Shown here: one piece after another, positions 1 through 12,660 of the stretch
How the letters are laid out: every line of letters starts with the position of its first letter
Numbering within the stretch: position 1 is the first letter of the stretch
DNA from: Capitulum mitella
Lineage: Eukaryota; Arthropoda; Thecostraca; Pollicipedomorpha; Pollicipedidae
Reading direction: 5' to 3'
Assembly (NCBI GenBank): GCA_030062745.1
Contig: CP099839.1
Span: forward strand, 10,932,802 to 10,996,801
DNA length: 64,000 nucleotides
Program-made: the position numbers and the translations under genes
The notes under the pieces: generated by a model
The model's input: only the letters and a program-made list of their open reading frames with translations
Told to the model about the DNA's origin: nothing
The model's database searches: none

Positions 1-3000
1 TGCCAAAATGACACTTGAGATACAGGAGACCGTAGCGCGTACGCGATTTAGATAAACACAGTGGCGTAAAACAGTGTTTTTTATCGTAAATGGCAGTCAG
101 GTGAGAACGAATGTGTCGTATTCCGCTACTGGAGAACGAGAGAACCTACTTCAAGAATACGTCCTCTCAATATATAACCGGCTCACCTCGTTTGCGAGCT
201 TAAAATGGGAAACGTTTTAACCTGCCCTCACACGTCCGTAAAATAAAGACAGAAATTGCAGAATACCAGTGATCATGAAAAACCCTCTGTGACTCCTTTA
301 CAACCACAAAAATCTCAGGTAGAAGTTCAATATTTTTCCGCTGACATAATTGAGACATCATGTTATACAAAAGCGCACGATACGCGCTGAACGCTCGTCT
401 TGGAGAACCGTATCTCCCAGGGCGCGAGGAACAGGCTGATAACATCCCTGCACTTGGTATGAACGGCTGGATTACATCTGTGTTCATGAGCATTAAGCAG
501 ATGGCACGAATGATAACAAAAGATTCCATTGCACTTGAAGCAAAAAGTGGGTTTTTAATTAAAAGGTGACGTGGATCCCAGCACGAATAGCTTGTTTTTA
601 CGGCATGCGATGACCAGGCTATCAGTGCTAGAAAATTTAAACCCATTGTATTGTTTCACGCTCGCTGTTAAAGGCTCAGCATTGTTCTGTTTGTCGGGGA
701 AATCGATCAACATAGATTCTGTTAGTGGGATGTTAGCGCTCCACTCGGCGTACGAGCAAAATAACCGCATGATTATTTCCTCTTTTTTGTCATATTTCAC
801 CCTGTATTTTCTACTGCGAATAAGATCAAAGGATGGACCCGACCGACCAAAAGTTTCAGCACTCATCGTTCAGACGGATCTTCCCTCATTCTGCCGCTCA
901 ACGATAAAATCGTTTTCACGTATTAAAGACATTGGTAAAACTGCTTGAAGCATGTTCATTTACCAGCTCTTCGATGGTTGTTGGCTTAAGAAGTGGTCGA
1001 CCCTGCTCCAGCCAGCTTTCAAAATGCAGCATTTTACCGCAAAATAGCTGCATATCAAATTAACTTTGAAGATAAGTCCCTCATGGCACCAGTGCCGCCA
1101 GCAATGCTCTGTCCCTGGCTGTTCTTGACGGATGGACCCAAAGCTATCATTTTCACACAGGTGTGATAAGAGGGTAGCCACGTGTAGCCTTGCACCAGGT
1201 AATGGTCTTGCGATTCTCAGCACTACCAACGGACAAAATTAGAACAAGCTTCTCTTATTAGCATTTGCCGTCACCTACAACAACTGCTTAAGATATGACT
1301 CCACTTTTTTCGCCATCATGTCTTCGGCTGCCCCGCGTGAGAATGGCTGCCGCTCGCGTGGAAATTTTTTCTTGTTATTTTGCTTTCCCTCTCTTTTTAA
1401 AGACGAGATGTATTTTCAGTTTTGAACAGTGTGATACTTGCTACGATTTAAGAAAAGTTATGTTAGGCTTTTTAGATTATGTCGCGTGTTGTTCAATTCC
1501 ATATCAAATTATTTTAGTCACATGAGCTCTTCTGTCCACCTATTGCAGCTCCGTAGGATTTCTCGTATTTGTGATGAAAAGTAAATGTAATTTCGAGTTA
1601 TTTATGGATAGTGAATAGGTACATTTGAAGTTTTCTAGTTTCGATATAAAAAGCCGGATGTTTTAAAATCAATTTCTCATAAGCTCATGTGCAGGGGTAA
1701 GCAGCTGAATGAAGCAGTTTATGCGCTGTTAAGCGTCCGCGTTAAGTATGCTCCTGCCGCCTTAAGGCATCGATATAAATACATGAGCATTCACATGCTT
1801 ATATATTTTTGTACATTCTTGAAACTAATTATTGGCTCATTTTCTTTTATATCATGAAATAAAATGGCCAAACTAGGAGAATCAGAAATGGAGAACAGGT
1901 GAAGTCTGGATCCAACTTGTATGTCAGCACTTGACAAAAATCCGTGGCGGCACTCCTGGTGTCAGGAATGCAGGAGCAAAGAACACGAACTCATATAACT
2001 TTTGGCATCAGTGCTAACGCAGCACGTTTGTTTTTTCTTCTTCCGCGCTGGCGAAACGTGCCGCAGTACGCTCGGTGATCTCCGCCGGGCGGACGCTATG
2101 TGAGGTGGCGGCGAGGTATTCGAACATTCAGCGCCGAGCCAAGGTGTGAAGTCTAGAGCCTCGAGTCAGTCCATCGGGGGTGGGGGGGGGGGTAGTTTTG
2201 CGTCGCTCGACAATCCTGTTTTTTTGGCGGACATGACTGACGTAGCATTCGCATTTGATGTTGGAATGGAGATCACATTTGAGGTTACGTTCGGACTTCT
2301 TTGACGCAAGAGAGCTGCGTGTCAAGGAGATAATGTGATTGCTAATTGGACCAGATACGGGACACGTAGAAATACCCTTGAGCTGGTCGGATACATCGCC
2401 AAGCGCTGACAGGACCGGAACTTTTGCCGTTCTTTTTTATGTTTCCGGACGTTCGTTTCCGAGCAACCGAGTGCATCGAGAGTATCCGATTTATCTTCTT
2501 TTCGAGACTTCCGCCGTTATCATTTGCCGAAGAATACAAAGCGTTACTTGAATGCACCGTCGTTGTCATAATGCACCGGTACAATGGGCGAATTGTCGTT
2601 CAGATGACTTGTGTTGGCTGCCTGTTCGCGTTTTAATGCGAGGAGACACGCGACAATTGTGTTGCCTAGCATATGAATAAGCCTGGTGAGCCAACATTGA
2701 CACTCATGAAAAACTAGCCGATGATATGTGTCTAAGGCCGTGTTACAGAAACATTTGAAACTGTAATGCATTACTGGCGACAGCTAACAAAGATACATAT
2801 GAACAATGTGTTACATAATTGGTGGTCAAATAGGCACAGCGGGCGATGGACAAATGCCGCTTCAAATGTAGCGCCTTTCGTATGCTGCGCTTCAGTCACG
2901 GACAAGGCACTGGGCCCACAGCCTACAGCATCAAGCATCATTTGGTATTCCAAGTCGCGCTTCGGATCAATTAATCAAAGGAGGCGATTTCCAGCGGCGT

Positions 3001-3575
3001 GGGCATAAGGCCTGGTCAGCTCTTCTGATCAGCGTCTGGCGGCCTCTGACGCCACCCAGCCAGCCTCACTGCCCCGGGCGATTTTGGCGGCCATGCTGGG
3101 TCGGTATACCTCCCAGAGACGTGGCCGCGCGCCGCCCGGACGTACTGTTCCGTTGGAAGGACTCGCTGTCGAACTGTGTCTGCTGGTGCCGTCGATTTCG
3201 TGGGGCGGCAGCATGGTGGCGTGCAGTCCTTCCTGTGAGGGTTTCCACTTGCAGGAGGACGTCCGCGTTCCACTCAACACAAAATTAATTAGTTCTGAGC
3301 AGAAACGCAGACGTTAATTACCTGCTATTGAAATGCCGCAGTTACGCGGTTTCAAGATAAGCTGCAATTCGTGTCAGTGCAACAGAACAAGCAATCTGAC
3401 CTTTTCGACCGTGATGCGACGCCATACCATGCTTTCTGTAGACATTTCGCGATACGCCCTCAGCGAGACGTCCGGTGAACCCTCTCATTTCCTGTCATAC
3501 CAGTGTGGTCTCCATTTGTCTTCGGCTGGAGCTCAGCAGCCCGTGATGCTCGTCCTCGTCTGGTCGTCGGTCGCA
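1..3575. other. No gene recognised
   Basis: Neutral composition, short frames only, one G run near 2180-2192. The small open frames on opposite strands have no family resemblance. Confidence 0.6.
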
Positions 3576-3579
3576 CTGC

Positions 3580-4230
3580 GGACCATGTACTGCATCCTTT
3601 CCCTGTTTCCACTAACCGTGTACCGCGTGCTCCTCCGTTGCCGGGGGACGTGTACCGTTTCCGCGTCTTTTCGGGCCGTACCAGTCCTCCTCCGCCCGCT
3701 GGGGCCGTTTACCGCGTCCTCCTTTGTCCCCGCCGACCGTGTACTGCGACCTCGTCTGTCACCGCGGGCCGTGTACCGCGTCCTCCTCCGTCCCCGGGGG
3801 CCGTTTACCACGTCCTGCTCGGTCACCGCTGACCGTGTACCGCGTCCTCCTCCGTCCCCGCTGATCATGTACCGCGTCCTCCTCTGTCACCGCCGGCAGC
3901 GTACCGCGTCTTTTCTGGCCGTACCACGTCCTCCTCCGTTCCCGCTGAGCGTGTACCGCGTCCTCCTCTGTCACCACGGACTGTGTACCGCGTCCTCCCT
4001 CTGTCCCCGCTGACCGTGTACCGCGACCTCATCTGTCACCGCGGGCCGTGTACCGCGTCCTCCTCTGTCTCCGCCGGCAGTGTACCGCGTCCTCTTCCAC
4101 CCCCATGGGGCGTGTACCACGTCCTCCTTTGTCCCCGCTGACCGTGTACCGCGTCCTCTTCCGTCCCCACGGGCCTTGTACCGCGTCCCTCTCGTCTCCG
4201 CTGACCGTGTACCGCATCCTCCATTATCCC
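3580..4230. repeat. GC-rich minisatellite, about 32-bp period
   Basis: About 20 imperfect units around GTGTACCGCGTCCTCCTC with a variable TGTCCCCGCTGACC half. Units vary by substitutions and small indels. The repeat keeps frames open on both strands, which explains long Arg/Pro-rich frames here that are not genes. Confidence 0.9.
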
Positions 4231-4639
4231 TTCGTGTCGCGTACTCCACCCTCCGGCCCCATCCCCGGTCCGATCGGAAGGAAACCGGCCCTATCTGGTC
4301 ATCAGCAGCGGAGCAGGGGCGCGCGGCGGCAGCCGCCGTCCAGCAGGCCGTATCAGCCGGTTAAATGGCGCTGCTCTGATTGTCCGGCTCGCAGATAATG
4401 CCCTCGGCTCCCGGAACCGTCGCCGGAGTTTCGCCGGCTTAGCAGGTGCAGATCCGGCGGCGGCGGCATTTGCCGCCTCGAGTTTTCTTGTTGCGAGTCG
4501 TTAACGGGCGTCGCCTTGAAGACCTCGGCTGAATATCGGAGTCTTCTGCTAAAAAATGCGAATGCATCGGAAAAATGCGAATGGCCTAGCTCTCGGTTTT
4601 AGCGTTTCGGGGCTAAAAAGGCTATAAACTCCAAGTGAT

Positions 4640-6165
4640 ATACAATTTTATTTTTATTTATTGGACATAATCGGGTCACTCAACAGCAGGGCTATTCTCT
4701 GACCTTCGTCAACGCACATTGTCGCATTACAGGTCGTACGTCAATAAACCACTCTGCAGCCCTCCCCCTCCCCGTCGCATCGCAAATCCCCATCCTATAC
4801 GCAACGCGCGTGCCTCGAATAGCCATGTTTAACGAAAGATGTCGCGAATGCTAATCTTGGACTCACGCATTGACACGCTGGAAACAGACCTCGACTGATG
4901 ACCTCGTTTTGCTGCTGCACCGAGCGATATTGAAATGGTCCGCTTTCCGCGGTTGTTCCCGCACACAAGGCAGAATCGGTTGGTCCCACTGCCGGATATA
5001 ATGGACCACGCGCTCATGGTTGTACGCAAGAGCATAGTGCAGCACGGCAGGTGTTCCAGTGATTAGCACGCTGTGCATCAGGCAGAGATCGAAATGACAC
5101 ACACATTGAGGTGCGGCCAGCCAGCCTAATTGTTTGATGACACCTGATATGTGGTCATATTTTTGTCGACCTGAGAGCATCCTGGCAGTGAAGTTGAAGA
5201 CTTTCTGCAGTTTTGAGGTTTTTGTACCATTTGCGCTGTCATACACTTGCACGCAATAGCGGACATGGGAGAGCACAAGAGCATCAATAATCCTCGGCAG
5301 CACGCTTGGAGGCAGCGCGTGGTTTGCATTCAGAATACCTATCAGGATGCCTACGCATTTGTTTGTAACTTGAGCTATGCGACAGCCATATGACAAAGAT
5401 GGGTCCATGACAATGCCCGAGATTCCACACAGTTTCGGATCATTGTACCGACTGATCCATGAACACGATGGACGAATGTTCTCGAATCTGACTAAGTTGG
5501 CGACGGTCGCCACACAATAACATCTCGGTTTTGGCGGCATTCACTACCGTACCATGCTGGATAAACCATGTGCACGCTACGTCCAGCAACGACTCCGGTG
5601 ACTGCTTCATCTCCGTTAATCGGACGCGAGGGCCTGTGGTGGTCAGCTGCGCGTCGTCAGCGTAACGGACCACTGTGACGCGGAAGCCGTCGATGTGAGA
5701 TGGGATGAAGCATGAGATGTCGGTACTGAAGATGCCATACAGCAGCGGCCTCAGACATGATCCTTGAAATGTGCGAATGGTGCTGTTCTGAATTCCTGAC
5801 AGCGTCTGATCCACTCTCACGTTGCGCGTGTTCCTCCAGGTAACTTTTGATCCAACCAGTGGATGAAACCAGTGGATCAGTGGAACTTTGGAACTGCCGC
5901 AGCTTGGTGACCAACACTGACTGGTCTACTACGTCAAAACAGCGACCCAAATCAATGAAAGTCAGCAGCGTTTCTTCTGATTGGTCCATACCTTGTAATG
6001 TTTCACCAGCGATAGATGAAAGTGCCCCGCATGTTGAGTGATTTTCCATGAAGATATAGTTGTCAAAACTAAAAAGATGATCTTCTTTGAAGTATGAGAT
6101 AAGCTGATGCTGAGCCAGTTTCTCGGCTATTTTACAGATGGCTAGGACAATGGTAACTAACTGAA
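4640..6165 (-). pseudogene. Degraded non-LTR retrotransposon (CR1/L2-like LINE), reverse transcriptase and C-terminus
   Basis: Read on the minus strand from about 6165, the relic shows in order: a KIAEKLAQHQLISYF-like segment, LTFIDLGRCFDVVDQSVL (family DLSKAFDTVDH), WIKSYLEEHAQR (family WFxSYLxxRxQ), TFQGSCLRPLLYGIF (family GVPQGSxLGPLLF), then the RT active site RYADDAQL with YADD at 5653-5664, NAAKTEMLLCG, and finally LSHVRYCVQVYDS...LQKVFNFTARMLSGRQKYDHI. This is the standard motif order of CR1/L2/Jockey-type LINE ORF2. The segments lie in three different frames, so there are at least two frameshifts (near 5820 and near 5460). No endonuclease domain is visible upstream: the copy is 5'-truncated and dead. 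An A-rich ATAAA-type run (minus strand) near 4645-4665 may be its 3' end. Confidence 0.85.
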
Positions 6166-6169
6166 AACT

Positions 6170-7084
6170 TAAAGCTGTTGATGGATCGAAAAAACGATGT
6201 CATTCGTCTGGCAGTTTTGTGGTGTTGGAAACTGCAAAACACTTTCAGAGGTCAGAATCGTGAATGAGTCCGGAAATCGAACATGACATGAAAAGAGCAA
6301 TCCGGCCCGGTCTGCCGTCATGTCATCGAGACATTTACGGCTGCAAGAAGGTAGATGTGTCATCGGACATTAATGTCTGCTGTCTTCTGTCGGCTTTTCT
6401 TTTAGGGCCTTTCTTACTTTTCTGTGCTCGTCTGACGAAAACATTTTACATTTTGATCATCCGTCCGGCTTTAAGCGGGAAGCTTTATTTGCAACTGTAA
6501 CCGTTTTAAACGCCTAATTGTTTGGGCCTTTGAACTGAGAAAAAGCAGGTAGATAAAATGTAAAGAAAAATAAGGTAAGCTGCCAAAAGAAGAAATACAA
6601 AAAGCAAACGAGTACAGACATAGCCGAACAAATACCAGCATCTACCGCTGTTTCCTGTATCAGAAATGGGTGGGAGCCCAAAAAGGTTGTGACTAGTCTT
6701 CGAAATTTACTGCGAGAACCTCAGCAAGGGCCGTCGCAACTGCGACAGCATGCTGTTTTTGTTTGCAATAGTCGAAAAGATGCTTTTATACGAGTTTGAC
6801 AATATTACCTTACTGAGGTTTCATACAAACAAAAATGCCTCACTAAGGCAGCGATCCGAGCCGGTTTCATCTTCGCTACCCCGGAACCCACAAACCTGTA
6901 AAAAAATGGCCCATGGCGGATGTGTACTGGCATCGCTTAGAATCTGTACATCTTTCCATTCGTTTCTCATTCTTTTCTCGTTGTGGCCTCCTGCTACCTC
7001 CATCTTTCTTCCTTTTTCCTTATCTTGTTTCCCTTTCCTCTCCCCTCCCCTCCCCAGTTCCCCCCGTTATACTACGTTTTCGAT

Positions 7085-7086
<2 letters not shown>
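6170..7086. other. No gene recognised
   Basis: Unique-looking DNA becoming pyrimidine-rich (CCTTTTCCTT) towards the TC microsatellite. The 5' part of the LINE is not found here. Confidence 0.6.

Positions 7087-7152
<66 letters not shown>
7087..7152. repeat. (TC)33 microsatellite
   Basis: Uninterrupted TC dinucleotide run. Confidence 0.97.
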
Positions 7153-7156
<4 letters not shown>

Positions 7157-7917
7157 ATACGGGCTGGCTGCCTGCGGGTCAGCTCAGGGCTATGCACGTC
7201 CGTCCGTCAGAACAGACACGCTTCCCGCTCGCGCGCAATCAACCATTGTAGCAGGAAATAATGTGATGCTATCATGCCGGCTTCCATATCCCCGCGCTAA
7301 TGAAAGGTCCCAAAAAAAATACCCGGGGGAATATTGTGGCGCAGAATTCCGCTATATGGCGACGGCTGCCGGTTGATGGAGCTGGCGGTCGCTCTCCCCC
7401 TCCTTGAATCCCTGAGCATTCCGGAAGTGTGACGTCATCGGCGCTGCGAAATCTCTGCTGCGCAAGCGAAAACGTCGTTAACACGGAACAAACCTGAGCA
7501 TTGTGGATGTAGTAATAGCCAACATTCACAACAAAGAAATATCTACACTTGCGGCTTTATGCCTAACGCAGTCGCCCTAAGTGTCGAGTAGTAAGCGTGA
7601 CGTAAAATACCGTTAAATCCAGTAAATTTAAACACTACGGATGAAAGAATTGGTTTCAGTACCAGCTGACGGGCTGGTGGTCCTGCGATCACTGCAACGC
7701 CGTTTGTACCTCCACAGCGCCCGTAGTCTGTGCTTCCAGGGCTCCAGAATGCGACAGGCGCCGATCTGACGTCAAGATATCATTTAATACCAGGCGTTGC
7801 TCCCCGAGTCCAGCGGAGATGATATCACCGGCCGCAGATGAGCGCAGCGGTCGGCCCTCTGGTAGACTGTCCTCCTCTGACGTCATGGCACCAGAGACGG
7901 GGACTGCTGCGGAGGGA

Positions 7918-8206
7918 ACGGCCATGGCTCGTGGTGTGTCCCATTCCTGTCCCCATGGCTCGCGGTGTCCCATCGCTGTCCCCATGACTCGCGGTGTGCC
8001 CCATCGCTGTCACCATGACTCGCGGTGTGCCCCATCCCGGTCCTCATGACTCGCGGTGTGCCCCATCCCTGTTCCCATGGCTCGCGGTGTATCCCATCGA
8101 CGTCCCCATGGCTCGCAGTGTGCCCCATTCCTGTCCCCATGGCTCGCAGTGTACCCCATCCCGGCCCCCATGGTTCGCGGTGTATCCCATTCTCGTCCCC
8201 TCGATC
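7918..8206. repeat. GC-rich minisatellite, about 31-bp period
   Basis: About nine units of ATGGCTCGCGGTGTGCCCCA followed by TCCCTGTCCCC, each diverged by a few bases. Tandem without spacers. Confidence 0.9.
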
Positions 8207-8970
8207 CCGGTCCAGGAGGAAGCGTTCGTCACCACCGCACCTGGCGCCCTTACGCACGCTTTGCGCATAGCCGGTAATTCCGGGGCGATGGGGTCCGGAC
8301 CCTCTAGTGTTGAGGGATTCTGACATTAGTCATATGGCAGTGACTGGTAAGAAACGGTCTGAAATCCTATGTGACTCCTCTCCCCGGCAATAATTTTCGG
8401 AAATCTCCAGCCGTGGCGTTGCGGACAAGGTTGTTTTGCCCACAGACGCCCACGTCCCGCTATTGCATCTGGGCATTCTAGCGGCGTTTCATTGGCGATA
8501 AATGTCTCTGTAAAGCTGTCCTGGCTGCGCTGAACAAAGGTTCGGTGTTACTTAGAGACGATGGCTAGTCCGCTTAGCTCCCCATAATTGATTGCGTAAA
8601 ACTTTTACTTCTATTTGTGGGCGTATGCAGCGCGATGTGCAGATAACGGTGCGGTCCAGTTTATCAGCGAATAAAATACATGTGCTGGCTGAGCTCTGAG
8701 TTCATTGCTACTTTACGATAGTCGAGGACTGAAGTTCCTTACAGTAGTAAGGGACTGAACTGGTCTTAATTCAAATAGTTATCGCCTGCAGAAAGCTTCA
8801 AATCGATTTCTAGTTTGAGGCTCAGGTTATTCGGGAGCCAAGGGAAACATGTTTTCTGTGATTCAAAATGTCGTTTAGCTGAAAGAAAGGTGACCATTGT
8901 CGTCTTATTTAATGTAACTTACGCCTATTAGAGTAAGCCCAATATAACAAGCCATATGTACTTACATAGC

Positions 8971-9032
8971 TTTATACATATATATATATATATATATATA
9001 TATGCTTAACTATATACATATAAATATATATT

Positions 9033-9095
<63 letters not shown>

Positions 9096-9096
9096 T
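8971..9096. repeat. Compound (TA)n-(TG)n microsatellite
   Basis: TA runs with small interruptions followed by a TG run and a short CG piece. Confidence 0.95.
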
Positions 9097-9479
9097 ACTA
9101 GTTAGAGTGAGCCCGCTTCATAGCCACCACTCTGTTTATGCTAGATAGCTGCATAGACATCCTAGAAACTTATAACCTATTTCGTGTCTTCAGAGTTATC
9201 ATCAGGGAAAATATTGAAGAAACGTGGCATGCTATTGTCCTTTTCAGCACGCTCTTCCGGGCTTACATCTTACCTCATTTTCCGAAAACCAGTCCTCAGT
9301 ATTTCGTTTCAAGAACCCTAGTGCTCATTTGCACAAGAATGGAGCGACCTCAGTTCAAACCTGTTGTCACACCTATGTGCACCCGATGCGCGCAGGATAT
9401 CGCTGAGCGTCTCACGCAGCCGGGTCCAGCGCCTGTCCAGGTAGCGCCTGCCGACGGAGACAGCAGCCGGACACGGCTA

Positions 9480-9790
9480 ACCAATTAGAGCTGTCACCGA
9501 GCGCGGCCGGTCGGCCGGGGCACGGCCGGGCCGCCGCGTCCTCGGCGGCCGCCGGCCGGGCGGCCGAACCGCGCGGACGGCCGGGGTCGGCGCGAAAAAT
9601 CCGCCGTCGATGGGCCGATTCTGTCAGGTGGGCGGCGCTGCCGGCCTGTAATCCTGCTGCCGGCCGCGCCGAGTGACGCGGGACTGCTGTCGCCGCGTCG
9701 GCGGCGCGACAGGAGGGCGCTCTGCGGTGGGTGCTAGTGCGCACTGCAGGCCCGAACACAGCTGTCAAAATCGGACAATCGCGGTGGCAA
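9480..9790. other. CpG-rich block, no gene recognised
   Basis: Abrupt rise to dense CG dinucleotides with CCGGCCGG runs. Open frames are compositional. A CpG-island-like regulatory block is one reading. Confidence 0.5.
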
Positions 9791-10648
9791 TCGCCGACAC
9801 CGTTTGGCGGGTCGTTATCGCGCGGTATCAGGCCGTTACGCTCAGCTACCAGGGCCATCAGGTTTTGCTGAAGTGGCTGTAAATGCTGGTGTAAGTGGCG
9901 CACTGGAGTACTTGCTTTGAATCAGCATTTGACGCCTTGTGGACTGGATAACATCAAGCCGTCAGTGTAGCTCCCGCTGCTCGAATCGTTTGCACTTGGC
10001 CTCTGTATTCCAAAGTGAAACAGTGACGAAAAACTATGAATAGTCAGCCTTTGGCTAGCAACCAAGTAATCTGAAGATATCGTTACATGAAAAAGTGAAT
10101 GGCCGCAGCATGTTTGACCATTATGAAAACGTATGGGAATGATTATGACGTAATAGAGGGGAGTGAAACAGTGAAGTAAACTGATTAAGATGTGATCGCT
10201 AAGCCTGTAAACAATATGGATGAATACACTGAAGGATGACTACATTACGTCCTTAATCCCGAACCGTTTGTAGATGATCATGAACAATTAAGCCGCAACA
10301 CCGATCAAAGCGCCGGTGAACTGGGAAGCATCACATCAAGGGTCATAATTGCTTCTTTGTATGCACAAGGCTCGTTCAAAGACCATAAAAGTATCGCACG
10401 TCAAACTACGGTCGTGGCTTTAATTGCATGTAATTTTGATTTATTCCCATTTTTATCTTGTTGCTTTTGGTCTCCATCTTGAAAGGACAAGATGGACCAT
10501 CTACAGGGCCATCTACTGATGTTACCGACCATCAGGACCGAGGCAGGAAGGCGGTGATCCTCGCACCAGACAACCAGAGTCTTTAATGAGCCCTCTTCCC
10601 GAGGTTCGCCCACTGGGTTTTGTCATGCAGTTCTTGTCAATGTTTGCT

Positions 10649-10651
<3 letters not shown>

Positions 10652-10703
<52 letters not shown>

Positions 10704-10706
10704 CAT
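10652..10706. repeat. (TA)n microsatellite
   Basis: TA dinucleotide run with a terminal ATGTATATACATA variation. Confidence 0.95.
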
Positions 10707-11454
10707 AGCTATGTATACGTGAGACACGGGGCGTACTACGCCACCGTTTCAATGGATGTGCTTGAACCTTGTACATTACGTTGCGTGACATTACAACCTA
10801 TACGTCTCGACTTACGTTTCAACCCATCCCAGAATTTTTACGTTCCTTGTTTAATTTGCATTGGGAGGCATTCTTGATTAATTTGCATTGGAAAGCATTT
10901 CTGATAGCTATGCCTGGAGAACTGCTGTCTTTTGGAAGCGGTCACCATCATGTCACCCACCAAACTGTCGAAAATCGCCTTAGAGACGCTATAAATAGCT
11001 TGGCGCGGTGAAGCTGGATGCAAACAAACACTACCAGTAATGACTCTTCTGGCAATGCTATCCTGTACTAGGAAGAAAAATCCAAAAATGATTAGGTAGT
11101 TTCTTCGAAAAAAGAGATTTCTGCAAATAGGAAACAGTCCATGTAACATAACCTTCGTTGTTTCATTTTTATTTGAATGTGCTGTTTCCCAATCCACACC
11201 GCATAATCATAGGCGGCGGAAAGCAAAGGGTTACTAATCGTTAACCAAACTCATATGACAACCCAGTTCATTGAATGCCGACCAAGCGTCGAGAGAACTC
11301 CCACGAAACCGTCGATAAGTTCCCACGAGGCTTTTCACGAGGCTTTCTGCTATTCCGGGACGTTCCCGTCCGTTCTCGAGATCCCTCCTTGCAATACGCA
11401 AGGCCCGCAGTTATCCTTTGCAGAGGCAGCACTCTGCTCACTAGTCGGGGCCGC

Positions 11455-12660
11455 ACCACGCTGAGCCGACGCCGCGTCGTCCCGCCCGGCCCGGCCCGGC
11501 CCGGCCCGGCCAGCTCCGGCCCGGAGCGTCGGCCCGGCGCGGCCCGGCGCGGAATCCGCCGTCAGGTGCGACGCCGCCGTGTCACCGCCATTCATCATCA
11601 AATCTCTATCGGGGCCGACCGAACCCTTGCCTGCCGGCCGATCGGCGGCGTCGCTTAATTGGCGCCATCCATCAGGCCGGTGTCGCGCGCCGCCGCCGCC
11701 GGCCCGCTCCGGTCATCGTTCTCACGTTAGCGGCCGGCCACCTGCCGCGAAGATGAGTGCAAAAAATCGCCGCCGACTCGGCCTCTCGCGCGCCCTTTCA
11801 CTGATTAATTCCGTCATTTCCGCGCATTGATGCGGCCCCGGTTTTTGTTGCGATCCATCAGGCGCGCGGTGCGCGGTGTTGATTTAGCCGATAGCCGGCC
11901 GGCGTGGCCGTTGCCGGGGCGTCCGGGTGACGGCGCCGGCTGACGCGGGCCGGGGTGTTGGCGCAGCCGGAGGTGCCCGCCGGGACGCACCGGCCGCGCC
12001 GCCGCGCCGGCCCCGGCCGCTGACCTAATCAGCGTCCGCGGGCGTAATGGCAGCGGGCGGCGCCGCTCGCCCGCTGCCTGCCAATAATCCCTCCATTGAT
12101 CAGCTTACGCTGTCCGACAAAATATAAGCCACACGACCGTGTTTTGAGTGGGCTGATTTATATGCCGCCGATAATCGGATGGTTCGGCTGCGACGCCCGC
12201 TAATCCTTGGCGGCCGCGCTCCGCGACACGCGGCCATTCTCATGCAGATCCGGCCCGGCAAAGAAGCCGGCCGCCGTGCGCACCATAAGTCAAAGAGTAA
12301 GCGCGCGATGTTCACAAGTATTATACATTAGGGCGGCCGGCATGGCGGCGGGGCCGGCCGCGCCGCCCGCCGGTCTGCATGCATTGGCCTCGCCGCAAAG
12401 GCCGCCGTCTCAGCGCCGCCCTGTCCGTCCGAGATGGTGGCGGGGCTGCCGGACAGGGGGCCCCGGGCCGGCGGCTGGCCACTGCCTTGTCCGCCCGAGG
12501 TGATTGGGGCTGCCGGTCAGGGGGCCCGGGGTCGTTGCCCACTTCAGTGTCGCACGCTGTTATCGGCCACCTTTCGAGGTTGTGTCGCAGAGTGCGCCAG
12601 CGCGGTTTTTGCAGAGTCGGTGCCGCTGACGTCCTCGCCTAGCAGGGAAAAGCGCACGGT
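11455..12660. other. Largest upstream CpG-rich block (1.2 kb), candidate conserved regulatory DNA
   Basis: Dense CpG interspersed with AT-rich motif islands such as CTGATTAATTCC (11800), CATTGATCAGCTTACG (12096) and GGGCTGATTTATATG with GCCGATAATCGG (12150-12180). The mix of GC-rich matrix and short homeodomain- or GATA-like motifs is typical of developmental enhancers. No coding signal found. Confidence 0.45.
11481..11511. repeat. GGCCC pentanucleotide array
   Basis: Five to six CCGGC/GGCCC units inside a CpG-rich block; looser copies continue to about 11550. Confidence 0.85.

Larger units (their letters stand above)
8207..11454. other. No gene recognised outside the listed repeats and CpG block
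   Basis: Mostly neutral sequence. A short imperfect duplication TTTAATTTGCATTGG / GATTAATTTGCATTGG lies near 10851-10890. Confidence 0.55.

Noticed and set aside
3333-4013. 226-codon frame with VYRVLL repeats
   Set aside because: It is a read-through of a 32-bp minisatellite. The period is not a multiple of three and repeat units change frame.
7918-8206. CRISPR-like array of about 31-bp repeats
   Set aside because: Units are directly adjacent without spacers and are diverged; this is a eukaryotic minisatellite.
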